A stretch of 64,000 nt of DNA from Solimicrobium sp040544425 (GCA_040544425.1 JBEONO010000002.1:282109-346108), one strand, 5' to 3'. Counted from the stretch's first letter, positions 43,718 through 53,082 are shown. Made by a program: numbers and translations. The notes: generated by a model not told the origin, from the sequence alone.

Positions 43718-45267
43718 CGCTTACCCTGGAACATTTCGAGCAGCTCGCGGCGCAAAGCACCGAACAGGTTCTGTTGAGCGGGGGCGACGCCAGGCTCACG
43801 CTCGATCCGAAAACCGGGGTCAACAAATATGGCTGTGGCAGTCGCCCGGATCCGGGCATGATCGCCTTCGGTTCGTCAACCGGTTCGACCATTTCCGAAC
43901 GCGGTTTTGCGGCGGCCAGCGCCTTGCATCAACGCCTGCTGCATGAAGACAATCCACTCTCGGAATCAGAAATGTATCATCACGAGCTCGAGCGAATCCG
44001 GCTGGAGCTCAATCACTTGTGCGGCTTCGAAGTACATACCGAAGTCGCCACGATTTTTGCGGCATCGGGGACCGACCTGCATCTGATCTGCGCCCAGCTG
44101 GTTGCCGACGATCCGGCCGATCATCCCGGCCAGCGACCGCTGCATATCATCATGATGGAAGCCTGCGAGACCGGCAGTGGCGTGTCTCCTGCCGTGCATT
44201 GCCAGCACTTCAGTGACAATGCGGCACTGGGCGGCAAGGTCATCGCCTTCGACGCCATGCGCGGCGCGTATCCGGCCCAGGTCACCAGCATTGCCTTGCG
44301 CTGCGCTGACGGTGCCAAACGGCCAATAGCTGACATTGATGCCGAAGTCGATCAGCTGATTCAGACCTCGCTCGCCAGCCAGCAACGCGTCTTGCTGATC
44401 ATGATTGACGTCTCCAAGACCGGCCTGATTGCACCGAGTCCCGGCACCGTCGCGGCACTGCGCGCCAGGTATCCGGACCAGGTCGATGTGCTGATCGACG
44501 CCTGCCAGTTCCGCCTCGCCAGCGCGACCTTGAACGCCTATCTGAAACACGGTTGCATGGTCGCACTGACCGGCTCCAAGTTTTTGACCGGACCGGTATT
44601 TTCAGGGATTTTGCATATCCCGCCGAATCTGATTCCACGTTTATCCCGGCAAAGCCTGCCGCTGGCGATGGCAGATTACAGCACCAGGGCGGAATGGCCG
44701 AGCGACTGGCGCGCCACTGAACACTTGACGCTCTCCGTTAACTGGGGATTGCTGCTGCGCCTGGAAGCTGCCCTGGCAGAACTGAAGGCATTCCGGGCGA
44801 TTCCGGAACAGCAGGTCAGTGCATTTCTGAAGCAATTCGCCACCGCGATGCAAACTGCGCTCCAGAATTCACCGCATTTTGAATTGATGGCGGAAACCCA
44901 ATACAACCGGGCACCAATCTGCGCTGAAGCTGGCTGGGACAGTATTCCAAGCATCTTCCCGTTTTTGCTGCTGCACCGGGCAGGTGTGCCGCTCAGCCGG
45001 GAGCACACTCTGCAAATTTATAGGCAATTGCAATTCGCCGCCGACGAGCCGATCAATCCACAGATCGCTGCGCTGCGCTGTCAGCTTGGGCAGCCGGTGT
45101 TGTGCGGTCATCAATACGGCATGGACGTCAGTGCCCTGCGCATGTGCGCCAGCAGCCGGATCGTTATTGAAGCCTGCGCGAGCGGTTCCGCGTCTGCTCA
45201 GATGGTGATCAATCGCGCATTGCAGGCACTGCGCAAGGCTGAGCTGCTGATCCAAAAACTTTCGTAA
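43714..45267 (+). CDS. class-V-aminotransferase-fold PLP enzyme, unknown reaction
   Basis: A 517-aa protein from ATG 43714, whose ATGA overlaps the preceding stop; the open frame to 43549 is inside that gene. Fold-type I features are GSSTGSTISERGF near residue 50, the PLP-aspartate in VDVLIDACQFRLA, and a Schiff-base Lys in ALTGSKFLTGPVFSG. It may be an aminotransferase, lyase or desulfurase-like enzyme. It lacks a recognisable desulfurase Cys loop. It is the third gene of the operon. Confidence 0.72.
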   Translation: MTLTLEHFEQLAAQSTEQVLLSGGDARLTLDPKTGVNKYGCGSRPDPGMIAFGSSTGSTISERGFAAASALHQRLLHEDNPLSESEMYHHELERIRLELNHLCGFEVHTEVATIFAASGTDLHLICAQLVADDPADHPGQRPLHIIMMEACETGSGVSPAVHCQHFSDNAALGGKVIAFDAMRGAYPAQVTSIALRCADGAKRPIADIDAEVDQLIQTSLASQQRVLLIMIDVSKTGLIAPSPGTVAALRARYPDQVDVLIDACQFRLASATLNAYLKHGCMVALTGSKFLTGPVFSGILHIPPNLIPRLSRQSLPLAMADYSTRAEWPSDWRATEHLTLSVNWGLLLRLEAALAELKAFRAIPEQQVSAFLKQFATAMQTALQNSPHFELMAETQYNRAPICAEAGWDSIPSIFPFLLLHRAGVPLSREHTLQIYRQLQFAADEPINPQIAALRCQLGQPVLCGHQYGMDVSALRMCASSRIVIEACASGSASAQMVINRALQALRKAELLIQKLS

Positions 45268-45281
45268 CTCACGCTGTAACG

Positions 45282-45375
45282 TCGTTCCCGCGGCCTTAGG
45301 CGGGAACCTAGCGTCGTTTCGTCAGGAACCAAAGCTGTACGACACTGGGTTCCCGCCTACGGCCGCGGGAACGAC
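45282..45375. repeat. REP-like palindromes, including copy B of the 20-mer
   Basis: Two hairpins built on GTTCCCGC/GCGGGAAC. The second (45338-45375) shares TACGACACTGGGTTCCCGCC and the right arm GCGGGAACGAC exactly with 31918-31956. It lies downstream of the PLP operon and may act as its 3' boundary. Confidence 0.8.
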
Positions 45376-45440
45376 GAGTGCAGGCCGCGCGAAAACGACG
45401 AGTGCAGGCCGCGGGAACCACGAGTGTAGATCGCGCGGAA
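45370..45440. repeat. three tandem 24-nt repeats
   Basis: Units at 45370-45393, 45394-45417 and 45418-45440. The first two differ at a single base and the third is diverged and 23 nt long. The unit core is ACGAGTGCAGGCCGCG. They extend from the right arm of the adjacent REP hairpin, suggesting growth from it by slippage. Confidence 0.8.
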
Positions 45441-45617
45441 ACGACGCCGCATTTGTGTGCGCATCGATCAATTTCGCACCGCATCGGTGCGACTGACCGA
45501 ATCTTGCACCATCTCAGAAATAGCGCCTCATGCCTGATTGCTACGACTATCCAACTCTCCCCCAGGTAATTCACACTTTCCCGACTCTGGCACGTATGTT
45601 GCATTGCAATGCATGTC

Positions 45618-45728
45618 TGACACAACGATGTGTCATTCAAGAATGCAGTGCGCAAGGCCAAAGGTGGCAATGCAAGACAAGGACAACGGCGTCCCTTCGT
45701 TTTAAACGAATGGATGCCGTTTTTTTTT
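45618..45728 (+). promoter_or_regulatory. NasT/ANTAR-type antitermination leader with intrinsic terminator
   Basis: Hairpin one: TGACAC, hexaloop AACGAT, GTGTCA (45618-45635). Hairpin two: GCC, hexaloop AAAGGT, GGC (45657-45668) with a longer interrupted stem from TGC 45649 to GCA 45674. Both loops have A at position 1 and G at position 4, the rule for ANTAR-protein targets. A strong terminator follows: ACGGCGTCC paired with GGATGCCGT and nine Ts (45686-45728). It stands 45 nt before the nitrate transporter ATG. Binding by NasT should prevent terminator formation. Confidence 0.85.
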
Positions 45729-45772
45729 GATTCACGCAATGCTCAGTGAGCATTGCTTTGCAAGGAGATGTC

Positions 45773-46975
45773 ATGCAAGCTAGTTTCTGGCGTTCGGGCC
45801 ATACGCCCACTTTATTTTGTTCGTTTCTTTACTTTGATCTCAGCTTCATGGTCTGGTATCTGCTCGGCCCGATGCAGATTCAAATTGCCACCTCCCTGCA
45901 TCTGACGACGCAGGAGCGCGGTTTCATGGTGGCCACACCAATTTTGGCCGGGGCAATTCTGCGGGTCTTCATGGGCCTGTTGGCCGACCGGATCGGTACC
46001 AAACGCGCCGGTCTGTTGGGACAGATACTGGTGATTGCGGCCCTTATCTTTGCCTGGCAATTCGGCATCCACAATTTTTCTGAAATCCTGCTGCTGGGAC
46101 TGTTCCTCGGGGTAGCCGGTGCCTCGTTTGCCGTGGCACTGCCACTGGCCTCACGCTGGTATCCGTCGCAGCATCAGGGTACGGCGATGGGGATTGCCGG
46201 TGCCGGTAATTCAGGCACCGTCCTGGCGGCGTTGTTCGCGCCGCTCCTGGCTGCCGCAATGGGCTGGCAAAATGTTTTCGGTCTGGCCTGCATTCCACTG
46301 CTGCTGTTGCTGGTGATTTTCTGGTCCTTTGCCAAGGATGCGCCCGGCGAATTCAAACAGAAACATCTGGCTGATTACATGAACATGCTCAAGGATCGCG
46401 ACGCCTGGTGGTTCATGTTTTTCTATGCACTTACCTTTGGCGGTTTCGCTGGCTTTGCCAGCGCCCTGCCCGGCTTCTTCCATGATGAGTTCGGCTTTGA
46501 TCCGAAGTCGGCTGGCTGGGCCACGGCTGCCTGCGTCTTTGCCGGATCGGTCATGCGTCCGCTCGGTGGTGTGTTGGCCGACCGGATCGGCGGCACCAAG
46601 TCTTTGCTGGGGGTGTACGCTGCCACCACCATCCTGATCGGTCTGGCAGGGTTTCATCTCGGCGGCTCGCTTGGCGCACTGGTAGTGTTCATTCTGGCGA
46701 TGCTATGTCTGGGTGCCGGTAACGGCGCAGTATTCCAATTGGTCCCGCAGCGCTTTTCCAAAGAGATTTCGGTGATGACCGGACTGATCGGTATGGCAGG
46801 CGGGGTCGGCGGATTTATTCTTGCCGCCAGCCTGGGTGCGATCAAGCAGGCCACCGGCGATTATTCAATCGGTCTGTGGTTGTTCGCTCTGCTGACAGCC
46901 TTGGGCTGGATCAGTCTGTCGGGTGTTAAAGAGCGCTGGCGCGCCAGCTGGTCAATGGCAATGACACGAGTTTGA
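45773..46975 (+). CDS. narK: nitrate/nitrite MFS transporter (NarK/NasA family)
   Basis: A 400-aa protein from ATG 45773, after AAGGAGATGTC. It has twelve helices. The nitrate-porter signature is split as GIAGAGNSGTVLAALFAPLLA and GLIGMAGGVGGFILAASLG. Substrate-binding Arg residues are expected in helices 2 and 8 (GAILRVFMGLLADRIG; GSVMRPLGGVLADRIGG). It imports nitrate for assimilation and is first in the operon; nirB follows after 16 nt. Confidence 0.92.
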   Translation: MQASFWRSGHTPTLFCSFLYFDLSFMVWYLLGPMQIQIATSLHLTTQERGFMVATPILAGAILRVFMGLLADRIGTKRAGLLGQILVIAALIFAWQFGIHNFSEILLLGLFLGVAGASFAVALPLASRWYPSQHQGTAMGIAGAGNSGTVLAALFAPLLAAAMGWQNVFGLACIPLLLLLVIFWSFAKDAPGEFKQKHLADYMNMLKDRDAWWFMFFYALTFGGFAGFASALPGFFHDEFGFDPKSAGWATAACVFAGSVMRPLGGVLADRIGGTKSLLGVYAATTILIGLAGFHLGGSLGALVVFILAMLCLGAGNGAVFQLVPQRFSKEISVMTGLIGMAGGVGGFILAASLGAIKQATGDYSIGLWLFALLTALGWISLSGVKERWRASWSMAMTRV

Positions 46976-46991
46976 TCAGGAGATCAGTACC

Positions 46992-49424
46992 ATGAAAAAA
47001 TTAAGACTGGTAGTGGTAGGAAATGGCATGGCGGGCATTCGCACCGTTGAAGAACTGCTGACGATTGCGCCGGACATGTACGACATCACCGTGTTCGGCA
47101 ATGAACCGCATCCCAATTACAACCGCATCATGTTGTCGCCGGTGTTGGCGGGTGAACAGGCATTCAAGGATATCGTACTCAATCCGGTTTCCTGGTATAC
47201 CGATGCCGGGATTGATTTACGCATGGGCTGCGAAATCGCCAAAATTGATCGCGTGCAGCGCGCCGTGATCGACCAGGATGGCAGCGCCACACCCTACGAC
47301 CGCCTGTTACTGGCCACCGGCTCAACGCCGTTCATTCTGCCGATTCCGGGCAAGGATCTGAAGGGTGTGATCAGCTATCGCGATATTCATGATACGGAAA
47401 CCATGATCGCGACCGCAAATATCAAAAAAAATGCGGTGGTGATCGGTGGCGGTCTGCTGGGACTGGAAGCGGCCAACGGCCTGAAGATGCGCGGCATGGA
47501 TGTGACTGTTGTGCATCTGGCCGACTGGTTGCTGGAACGCCAACTCGACACCACGGCAGGCAAACTTTTACAGCAATCGCTGGAAGAACGCGGGCTGCGC
47601 TTCATGCTGGGTAAAACCACGGCTGAAATCATCGGCAATGCAGAAGGTGAAGTCAGCGAAGTGCTGTTTAAAAGTGGCGAGCGCATCCCGGCCGATCTGG
47701 TGGTGATGGCGGTCGGGATCCGTCCCAACACCGCGCTGGCCGAGCAGGCCGGCATCTATTGCAATCGCGGCGTGGTGGTCAGCGATGCCTTGCAAACTTA
47801 TGATCCGCGCATCTATGCAGTCGGTGAATGTGTCAGTCATCGCGGCATCGCTTACGGACTGGTTGCGCCGCTGTTTGAACAGGCCAAGGTGTGTGCCAAC
47901 CATCTGGCGCAAATGGGGATCGGACGTTATCAGGGTTCGGTCCTGTCGACCAAGCTGAAAGTCAGCGGCATCGATCTGTTTTCTGCCGGAGACTTTATGG
48001 GCAGTGACCACAGCGAAGAAATCGTCCTGTCCGATCCGGCCGGTGGCGTGTATAAAAAACTGGTGATCAAGGATGATCAGCTGATCGGTGCCTGCCTGTA
48101 TGGCGACACCACCGACGGCGGCTGGTATTTCAAATTGCTGAAAGAAGGACGCAAGCTCGGCGAATTGCGCGACCATATCATGTTCGGCGAATCGAGCGTC
48201 GGCGATGTCGGCGTGCAGGGACAAAGTCGCGCCAATGCGATGCAGGACAGCGATGAAGTGTGCGGCTGCAATGGCGTGTGCAAGGGGACGATCGTCAAGG
48301 CGATCAAGGACAAGGGTCTGTTCACGCTCGACGATGTCAAGAAACATACCAAGGCGTCCAGTTCGTGTGGCTCCTGCACCGGGTTGGTTGAGCAAATTTT
48401 GTTGAACACCGTGGGCAGCAGTTTTCAGGAAACGCCGAAGACCAAGGCCATTTGCGGCTGCACCGACCGCAATCACGGCGAAGTGCGCAAGGCGATTCGC
48501 GAACACAAACTGCTGACGCACAAACAGACCTATGATTTTCTGGAATGGCGCACGCCGAACGGCTGTGCCAGCTGTCGTCCGGCGGTAAATTACTATCTGC
48601 TGTCGACCTGGCCGCATGAAGCACTGGATGATCCGCAAAGCCGTTTCATCAACGAACGCGCCCACGCCAATATCCAGAAGGACGGCACGTTCTCGGTGAT
48701 TCCGCAGATGAAAGGCGGCGTCACCAATGCATCCGAATTGCGCCGCATCGCCGATGTCGCCGACAAGTATCAGATCCCGATGGTGAAAGTCACCGGTGGT
48801 CAGCGCATCGATCTGCTCGGCGTCAAAAAACAGGATCTGGTGAATGTCTGGTCGGACCTCGGCATGAATTCCGGTCACGCTTACGGCAAATCGATCCGCA
48901 CCGTGAAGACCTGTGTCGGCAGCGAGTTCTGTCGCTTCGGCACCCAGAACAGCACGCAGATGGGTATCGATCTGGAAACCATGCTGGCCAATATGTGGTC
49001 ACCGCATAAGGTGAAACTGGCGGTCTCCGGCTGTCCGCGCAACTGTGCTGAAGCCGGCATTAAAGACGTCGGCGTAATTGCCGTAGACAGTGGATGGGAA
49101 CTGTACGTCGGCGGTAATGGCGGTATCAAAACAGAAGTGGCGCAGTTTCTGGTCAAGGTAAAAACTGCGGAAGAAGTCAAGGAATATGCGGGCGCATTTT
49201 TGCAGCTGTATCGTGAAGAAGCGTACTACCTGGATCGCAGCGTGCATTACATCGCGCGCGTCGGACTCGATTACATCAAACAGCGCGTTGTGACCGACGC
49301 TGCCAATCGCAAGCAGTTGCATGAACGGCTGCTGTATGCGCTGGATGGCTTGCCGGATCCGTGGGCGGCCAGAATCAAGGGTGTGCAGCGTAATGAGTTT
49401 ATTCCGATCAAAGTCATCGCCTGA
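46992..49424 (+). CDS. nirB: assimilatory nitrite reductase [NAD(P)H] large subunit
   Basis: An 810-aa protein reducing nitrite to ammonium in the cytoplasm. FAD domain: VVVGNGMAGIRTVEELL. NAD domain: VVIGGGLLGLEAANGLKMRG. A BFD-like 2Fe-2S domain follows (CGCNGVCKG, then SSCGSCTG), and a second Cys group, CGCTDRNHGE and GCASCRPAVNYYL. The siroheme/4Fe-4S ligands are in CVGSEFCRFGTQNST and SGCPRNCAEAG. The length is normal. It is followed by nirD after 10 nt. Confidence 0.94.
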   Translation: MKKLRLVVVGNGMAGIRTVEELLTIAPDMYDITVFGNEPHPNYNRIMLSPVLAGEQAFKDIVLNPVSWYTDAGIDLRMGCEIAKIDRVQRAVIDQDGSATPYDRLLLATGSTPFILPIPGKDLKGVISYRDIHDTETMIATANIKKNAVVIGGGLLGLEAANGLKMRGMDVTVVHLADWLLERQLDTTAGKLLQQSLEERGLRFMLGKTTAEIIGNAEGEVSEVLFKSGERIPADLVVMAVGIRPNTALAEQAGIYCNRGVVVSDALQTYDPRIYAVGECVSHRGIAYGLVAPLFEQAKVCANHLAQMGIGRYQGSVLSTKLKVSGIDLFSAGDFMGSDHSEEIVLSDPAGGVYKKLVIKDDQLIGACLYGDTTDGGWYFKLLKEGRKLGELRDHIMFGESSVGDVGVQGQSRANAMQDSDEVCGCNGVCKGTIVKAIKDKGLFTLDDVKKHTKASSSCGSCTGLVEQILLNTVGSSFQETPKTKAICGCTDRNHGEVRKAIREHKLLTHKQTYDFLEWRTPNGCASCRPAVNYYLLSTWPHEALDDPQSRFINERAHANIQKDGTFSVIPQMKGGVTNASELRRIADVADKYQIPMVKVTGGQRIDLLGVKKQDLVNVWSDLGMNSGHAYGKSIRTVKTCVGSEFCRFGTQNSTQMGIDLETMLANMWSPHKVKLAVSGCPRNCAEAGIKDVGVIAVDSGWELYVGGNGGIKTEVAQFLVKVKTAEEVKEYAGAFLQLYREEAYYLDRSVHYIARVGLDYIKQRVVTDAANRKQLHERLLYALDGLPDPWAARIKGVQRNEFIPIKVIA

Positions 49425-49434
49425 GGAAAACACG

Positions 49435-49761
49435 ATGGATACTACAATCAGCCCTGGCTGGACTGCCATTTGCCAGATCGACGATATCCCGCCGCTGGGC
49501 AGTCGTCTGATCGAACGCGCCGCGGGCAATATCGCGATTTTCCGCACAGCCAACGATCATATTTTTGCGCTGCTGGATCGCTGCCCGCACAAGGGTGGAC
49601 CGCTCTCGCAGGGGATCGTGCACGGCGAAACCGTGACCTGCCCGCTGCACAGCTGGCAGATCGATCTGCACAGCGGCGAAGCAAAAGCCCCCGATATCGG
49701 TTGCGCACGGCGCTTTCCGGTGCGGGTTGACGGCAGCACGATTTCCCTTGAATTGAACTAG
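49435..49761 (+). CDS. nirD: nitrite reductase small subunit NirD
   Basis: A 108-aa Rieske-like protein from ATG 49435. RCPHKGGPLSQGIVHGETVTCPLHSWQIDL retains the Rieske Cys-His pairs CPH and CPLH. Many NirD proteins have lost these, so this one may hold a real 2Fe-2S cluster. It pairs with NirB. Its stop is 6 nt before the nitrate reductase start. Confidence 0.92.
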   Translation: MDTTISPGWTAICQIDDIPPLGSRLIERAAGNIAIFRTANDHIFALLDRCPHKGGPLSQGIVHGETVTCPLHSWQIDLHSGEAKAPDIGCARRFPVRVDGSTISLELN

Positions 49762-49767
49762 ACGCCC

Positions 49768-52470
49768 ATGACAACCAACTCCGTCATCACCAAATCAACC
49801 TGCTGCTATTGCGGGGTCGGTTGCGGCGTGCTGATCGAAGCGCAGGGCGAACGCATTATCGGTATTCAGGGTGATCCGGATCATCCGGCCAATTTCGGTC
49901 GTTTATGCAGCAAGGGTATGTCGCTGCCATTGACGGTGGCCAGCGATCAGGGCCGCGCGCTGTATCCCGAAGTGCGTCTGACTCGTGATGCACCCCGCCA
50001 GCGCGTGGACTGGGAATCGGCACTGGAAACGGTGGCGCAGCGCTTCGCCGATATCGTGCGCATCCATGGTCCGGACGCGGTGGCGTTTTATGTCTCAGGC
50101 CAGTTGCTGACCGAGGACTACTACGTCTTTAACAAACTGGCCAAGGGTCTGGTCGGCACCAACAATATCGATACCAACTCGCGCCTGTGCATGTCGAGTG
50201 CCGTCTCGGGCTACAAGCTGGCCTTCGGTGCCGACGGGCCGCCGGGTTGCTACGACGATCTGGAACATGCACGCACGGTGCTGTTCGCGGGCAGCAATAT
50301 GGCTTACGCGCATCCGGTGTTATTTCGCCGTCTGGAAGCGGCCAAGGCAATCAATCCCGACATCCGCTGGATCGTGATCGATCCGCGTCGTACCGATATG
50401 GCGGCGATGGCCGATCTGCATCTGGCGATTGAACCGGGCACCGATGTCGCGCTGTTCAACGGCATGCTGCATCATCTGATCTGGGAAGGCCTGATTGATC
50501 AAACGTATATCGATGCCAATACCGATGGCTTTGCCGCAGTCAAAAATCTGGTGCGCGAATTTACGCCACGCATGGCTGCGGAAATCTGCGGCATTGAGGT
50601 GGCCGATCTGATTCTGGCCGCCGAATGGTTCGGCACTTCGTCGGCCGCGCTGTCGCTGTATTGCATGGGACTGAATCAATCCAGCCATGGCACCGATAAA
50701 AATCTCGCGTTAATCAATCTGCATATCGCTACCGGTCAATTGGGCCGCGCCGGTGCCGGACCGTTTTCTCTGACCGGTCAGCCGAACGCCATGGGTGGCC
50801 GCGAAGTAGGCGGCATGGCAACCATGCTGGCCGCGCATCGCGAGATTGCCAATCCGGTACATCGCGCCGAAGTGGAAGCCTTGTGGGGCGTCGAACAACT
50901 GTCCGATCGTCCCGGCCTGCCCGCCGTCGAGATGTTCGATGCGATTCGCGATGGCCGGATCAAGGCAATCTGGATTGTCTGTACCAATCCGGTTCACTCG
51001 ATGCCGGATATCGGCCAGATTCGCGAAGCGTTGCAGCAGGCCGAATTCGTGGTGGTGCAGGAAGCCTACACCCAGACCGATACCGTGCCCTACGCCGACG
51101 TGTTGCTGCCAGCCAGCAGCTGGGGCGAAAAGGTCGGCACCGTCACCAATTCCGAGCGGCGCATTTCCCGGGTCCGGCAGGCGGTAGCCCCGCCCGGTGA
51201 GGCGCGGGCAGACTGGTGGATCGCCAATGATATCGCGCGCCGCATGCAAGCCATGCTGCAACCGGAGCGCCCTGACCTGTTCCCGTTCACCGCGCCGGAA
51301 CAGGTATTTGACGAACATCGCAAGCTGACCGTGGGGCGTGATCTGGATATCGGCGGACTGAGTTACGCAGTGCTGGAAACCAGCGGGCCGCAACAATGGC
51401 CGTATCCGAACGGTCAACGCTCCGGGCAAAAACGCCGCTACACCAACGGACAATTTGCGACGCCAAATCAGCGCGCGCAATTTCATCCGACCCCGTATCT
51501 GGGCGTGGCCGAAGCCACCAATGCGCGTTTTCCCTTTCACCTGACCACCGGCCGTCTGCGCGACCAGTGGCATGGTATGAGTCGCACTGGCCGGGTCGCG
51601 ACATCCTTTGCCCACGCGCCGGAATCAACACTGACCATGCATCCTCTGGATGCCGAACGACGTGGACTGCGTCCGGGCGCGCTGGTCACCGTCGCCAGCA
51701 AACACGGCAAAATGATTTTGCCGCTGCACCTCTCGGACGAGGTCAAGTCAGGCACCGTGTTTGCGGCCATGCACTGGAGCGCGCAGTTTTTAAATTCTGG
51801 CGGCATCAACGAGCTGACGGCGGGCGTCGTCGATCCGCGTTCGTTCCAGCCCGAACTGAAACACACTGCCGTGCGCATCGAAGCGACCGAACTGGCCTGG
51901 CGGGTGCACGCCGCCCGTCGTGGCAACGTGCTGCATCTGCAAGAGCAGGTACAGGCATTGTTACGCGACTGCGCCTACGCAGCCATTAGCATCGAACCGG
52001 ATTTGTTGATCGTGCGCGCCGCCAATCATCAACCGCCCGCCGAATGGCTCGAGCGACTGTATGCTGCGCTGGATCTGCCGATAGGTGCCGACACGCTGGA
52101 ATATCGCGATGAACAACGCAAGATCGCAAAACGCGTCATGTGGCAGGACGGCGCGCTGGCGGGCTTTTTGTTTGCCGGTGACATCAGCAGCGCCGATGCG
52201 GTACTCGATCAGTTGCGCCAGAACCAACCATGGCTGGGTTCGCGTCTGACGGTATTTAAACAACAGAGTGGTACGCATCCGGTTGACCGGACGATTTGTC
52301 AGTGCATGCAGGTCAAAGCTTCCAGTATCAATCGGGCCATCGCAAATGGCGCTACACTGACCGAACTCAAAGCCACTCTGGGCTGCGGCAGTGTCTGCGG
52401 CTCCTGCGTTCCGGAGCTCAAACAGCTGTGCGACCGGACCCGCGCAGGCACGGATATTGCAGGCAAATAG
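49768..52470 (+). CDS. nasA: assimilatory nitrate reductase catalytic subunit
   Basis: A 900-aa molybdopterin enzyme reducing nitrate to nitrite. The N-terminal 4Fe-4S motif is Cys12-x2-Cys15-x3-Cys19-x27-Cys47. The bis-MGD domains include GLNQSSHGTDKNLALINLHIATG. C-terminal molybdopterin dinucleotide-binding: TGRLRDQWHGMSRTGR. The last 45 residues form a BFD-like 2Fe-2S domain, CQCMQVKAS then CGSVCGSCVPEL, as in NADH-linked NasA-type enzymes. No signal peptide, so it is cytoplasmic. nasT follows after 25 nt. Confidence 0.93.
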   Translation: MTTNSVITKSTCCYCGVGCGVLIEAQGERIIGIQGDPDHPANFGRLCSKGMSLPLTVASDQGRALYPEVRLTRDAPRQRVDWESALETVAQRFADIVRIHGPDAVAFYVSGQLLTEDYYVFNKLAKGLVGTNNIDTNSRLCMSSAVSGYKLAFGADGPPGCYDDLEHARTVLFAGSNMAYAHPVLFRRLEAAKAINPDIRWIVIDPRRTDMAAMADLHLAIEPGTDVALFNGMLHHLIWEGLIDQTYIDANTDGFAAVKNLVREFTPRMAAEICGIEVADLILAAEWFGTSSAALSLYCMGLNQSSHGTDKNLALINLHIATGQLGRAGAGPFSLTGQPNAMGGREVGGMATMLAAHREIANPVHRAEVEALWGVEQLSDRPGLPAVEMFDAIRDGRIKAIWIVCTNPVHSMPDIGQIREALQQAEFVVVQEAYTQTDTVPYADVLLPASSWGEKVGTVTNSERRISRVRQAVAPPGEARADWWIANDIARRMQAMLQPERPDLFPFTAPEQVFDEHRKLTVGRDLDIGGLSYAVLETSGPQQWPYPNGQRSGQKRRYTNGQFATPNQRAQFHPTPYLGVAEATNARFPFHLTTGRLRDQWHGMSRTGRVATSFAHAPESTLTMHPLDAERRGLRPGALVTVASKHGKMILPLHLSDEVKSGTVFAAMHWSAQFLNSGGINELTAGVVDPRSFQPELKHTAVRIEATELAWRVHAARRGNVLHLQEQVQALLRDCAYAAISIEPDLLIVRAANHQPPAEWLERLYAALDLPIGADTLEYRDEQRKIAKRVMWQDGALAGFLFAGDISSADAVLDQLRQNQPWLGSRLTVFKQQSGTHPVDRTICQCMQVKASSINRAIANGATLTELKATLGCGSVCGSCVPELKQLCDRTRAGTDIAGK

Positions 52471-52495
52471 CCAGTCCCCAAGATTAAAGTAACCT

Positions 52496-53071
52496 ATGCT
52501 CCGAGTTTTACTCGTCAACGACACCGACAAACCGATCGCCGAACTGTGCCAGGCGCTGCAGGAACACGGCTATGAAGTTCTGCCGGTAGTCGTCATGTCC
52601 CGGGCACTGTCTGAGGCGGTCAAGCAGCAACGCCCCGATATCGTGATCGTCGACACCGACTCGCCCTCGCGCGACACGCTGGAACAACTGGCCCTGATGC
52701 ACAAGGCCGCGCCCCGGCCGGTAGTCATGTTCAGCGACGATGCCGACCAGCAGCTGATCCGCGCCGCCGTCGGTGCCGGTGTGACCACCTATGTTGTTGA
52801 CGGATTGGCACCGGCCCGGCTGGCACCGATCCTGGACGTGGCCCTGGCGCGGTTTGCCGAAGAAGCGCGCTTGCGGCAACGGCTGGCCGATGTGGAAGGC
52901 GAGCTGGCCGACCGCAAGGTGATCGACCGCGCCAAGGGACTGCTGATGGACAAACGAAACATGAGCGAAGCCAAGGCCTACGAAACCCTGCGCACCCAAT
53001 CGATGAAACAGGGCATGAAGATCGCCGACGTGGCGCGCCAGATTATTGCCATGGCCGACCTGCTCAATTAA
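52496..53071 (+). CDS. nasT: ANTAR-domain RNA-binding antiterminator NasT
   Basis: A 191-aa protein. Residues 1-120 form a receiver fold with Asp53/Asp55 at the phosphorylation strand. After a coiled-coil linker (EEARLRQRLADVEGELADRK), the ANTAR domain at about 130-188 has DRAKGLLMDKRNMSEAKAYETLRTQSM. NasT binds leader RNA hairpins and prevents termination when released from NasS in nitrate. Its expected target lies at 45618-45674, upstream of the same operon. Confidence 0.92.
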   Translation: MLRVLLVNDTDKPIAELCQALQEHGYEVLPVVVMSRALSEAVKQQRPDIVIVDTDSPSRDTLEQLALMHKAAPRPVVMFSDDADQQLIRAAVGAGVTTYVVDGLAPARLAPILDVALARFAEEARLRQRLADVEGELADRKVIDRAKGLLMDKRNMSEAKAYETLRTQSMKQGMKIADVARQIIAMADLLN

Positions 53072-53082
53072 GGAATTTCAGA

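Noticed and set aside
45282..45440. Possible CRISPR array
   Set aside because: Units are directly adjacent with no spacers, and the palindromes are REP-like; no cas genes are nearby.
47568..48878. 436-aa minus-strand ORF opposite nirB
   Set aside because: Its length results from codon bias of nirB on the other strand; the residues are low-complexity and the nirB motifs are unambiguous.
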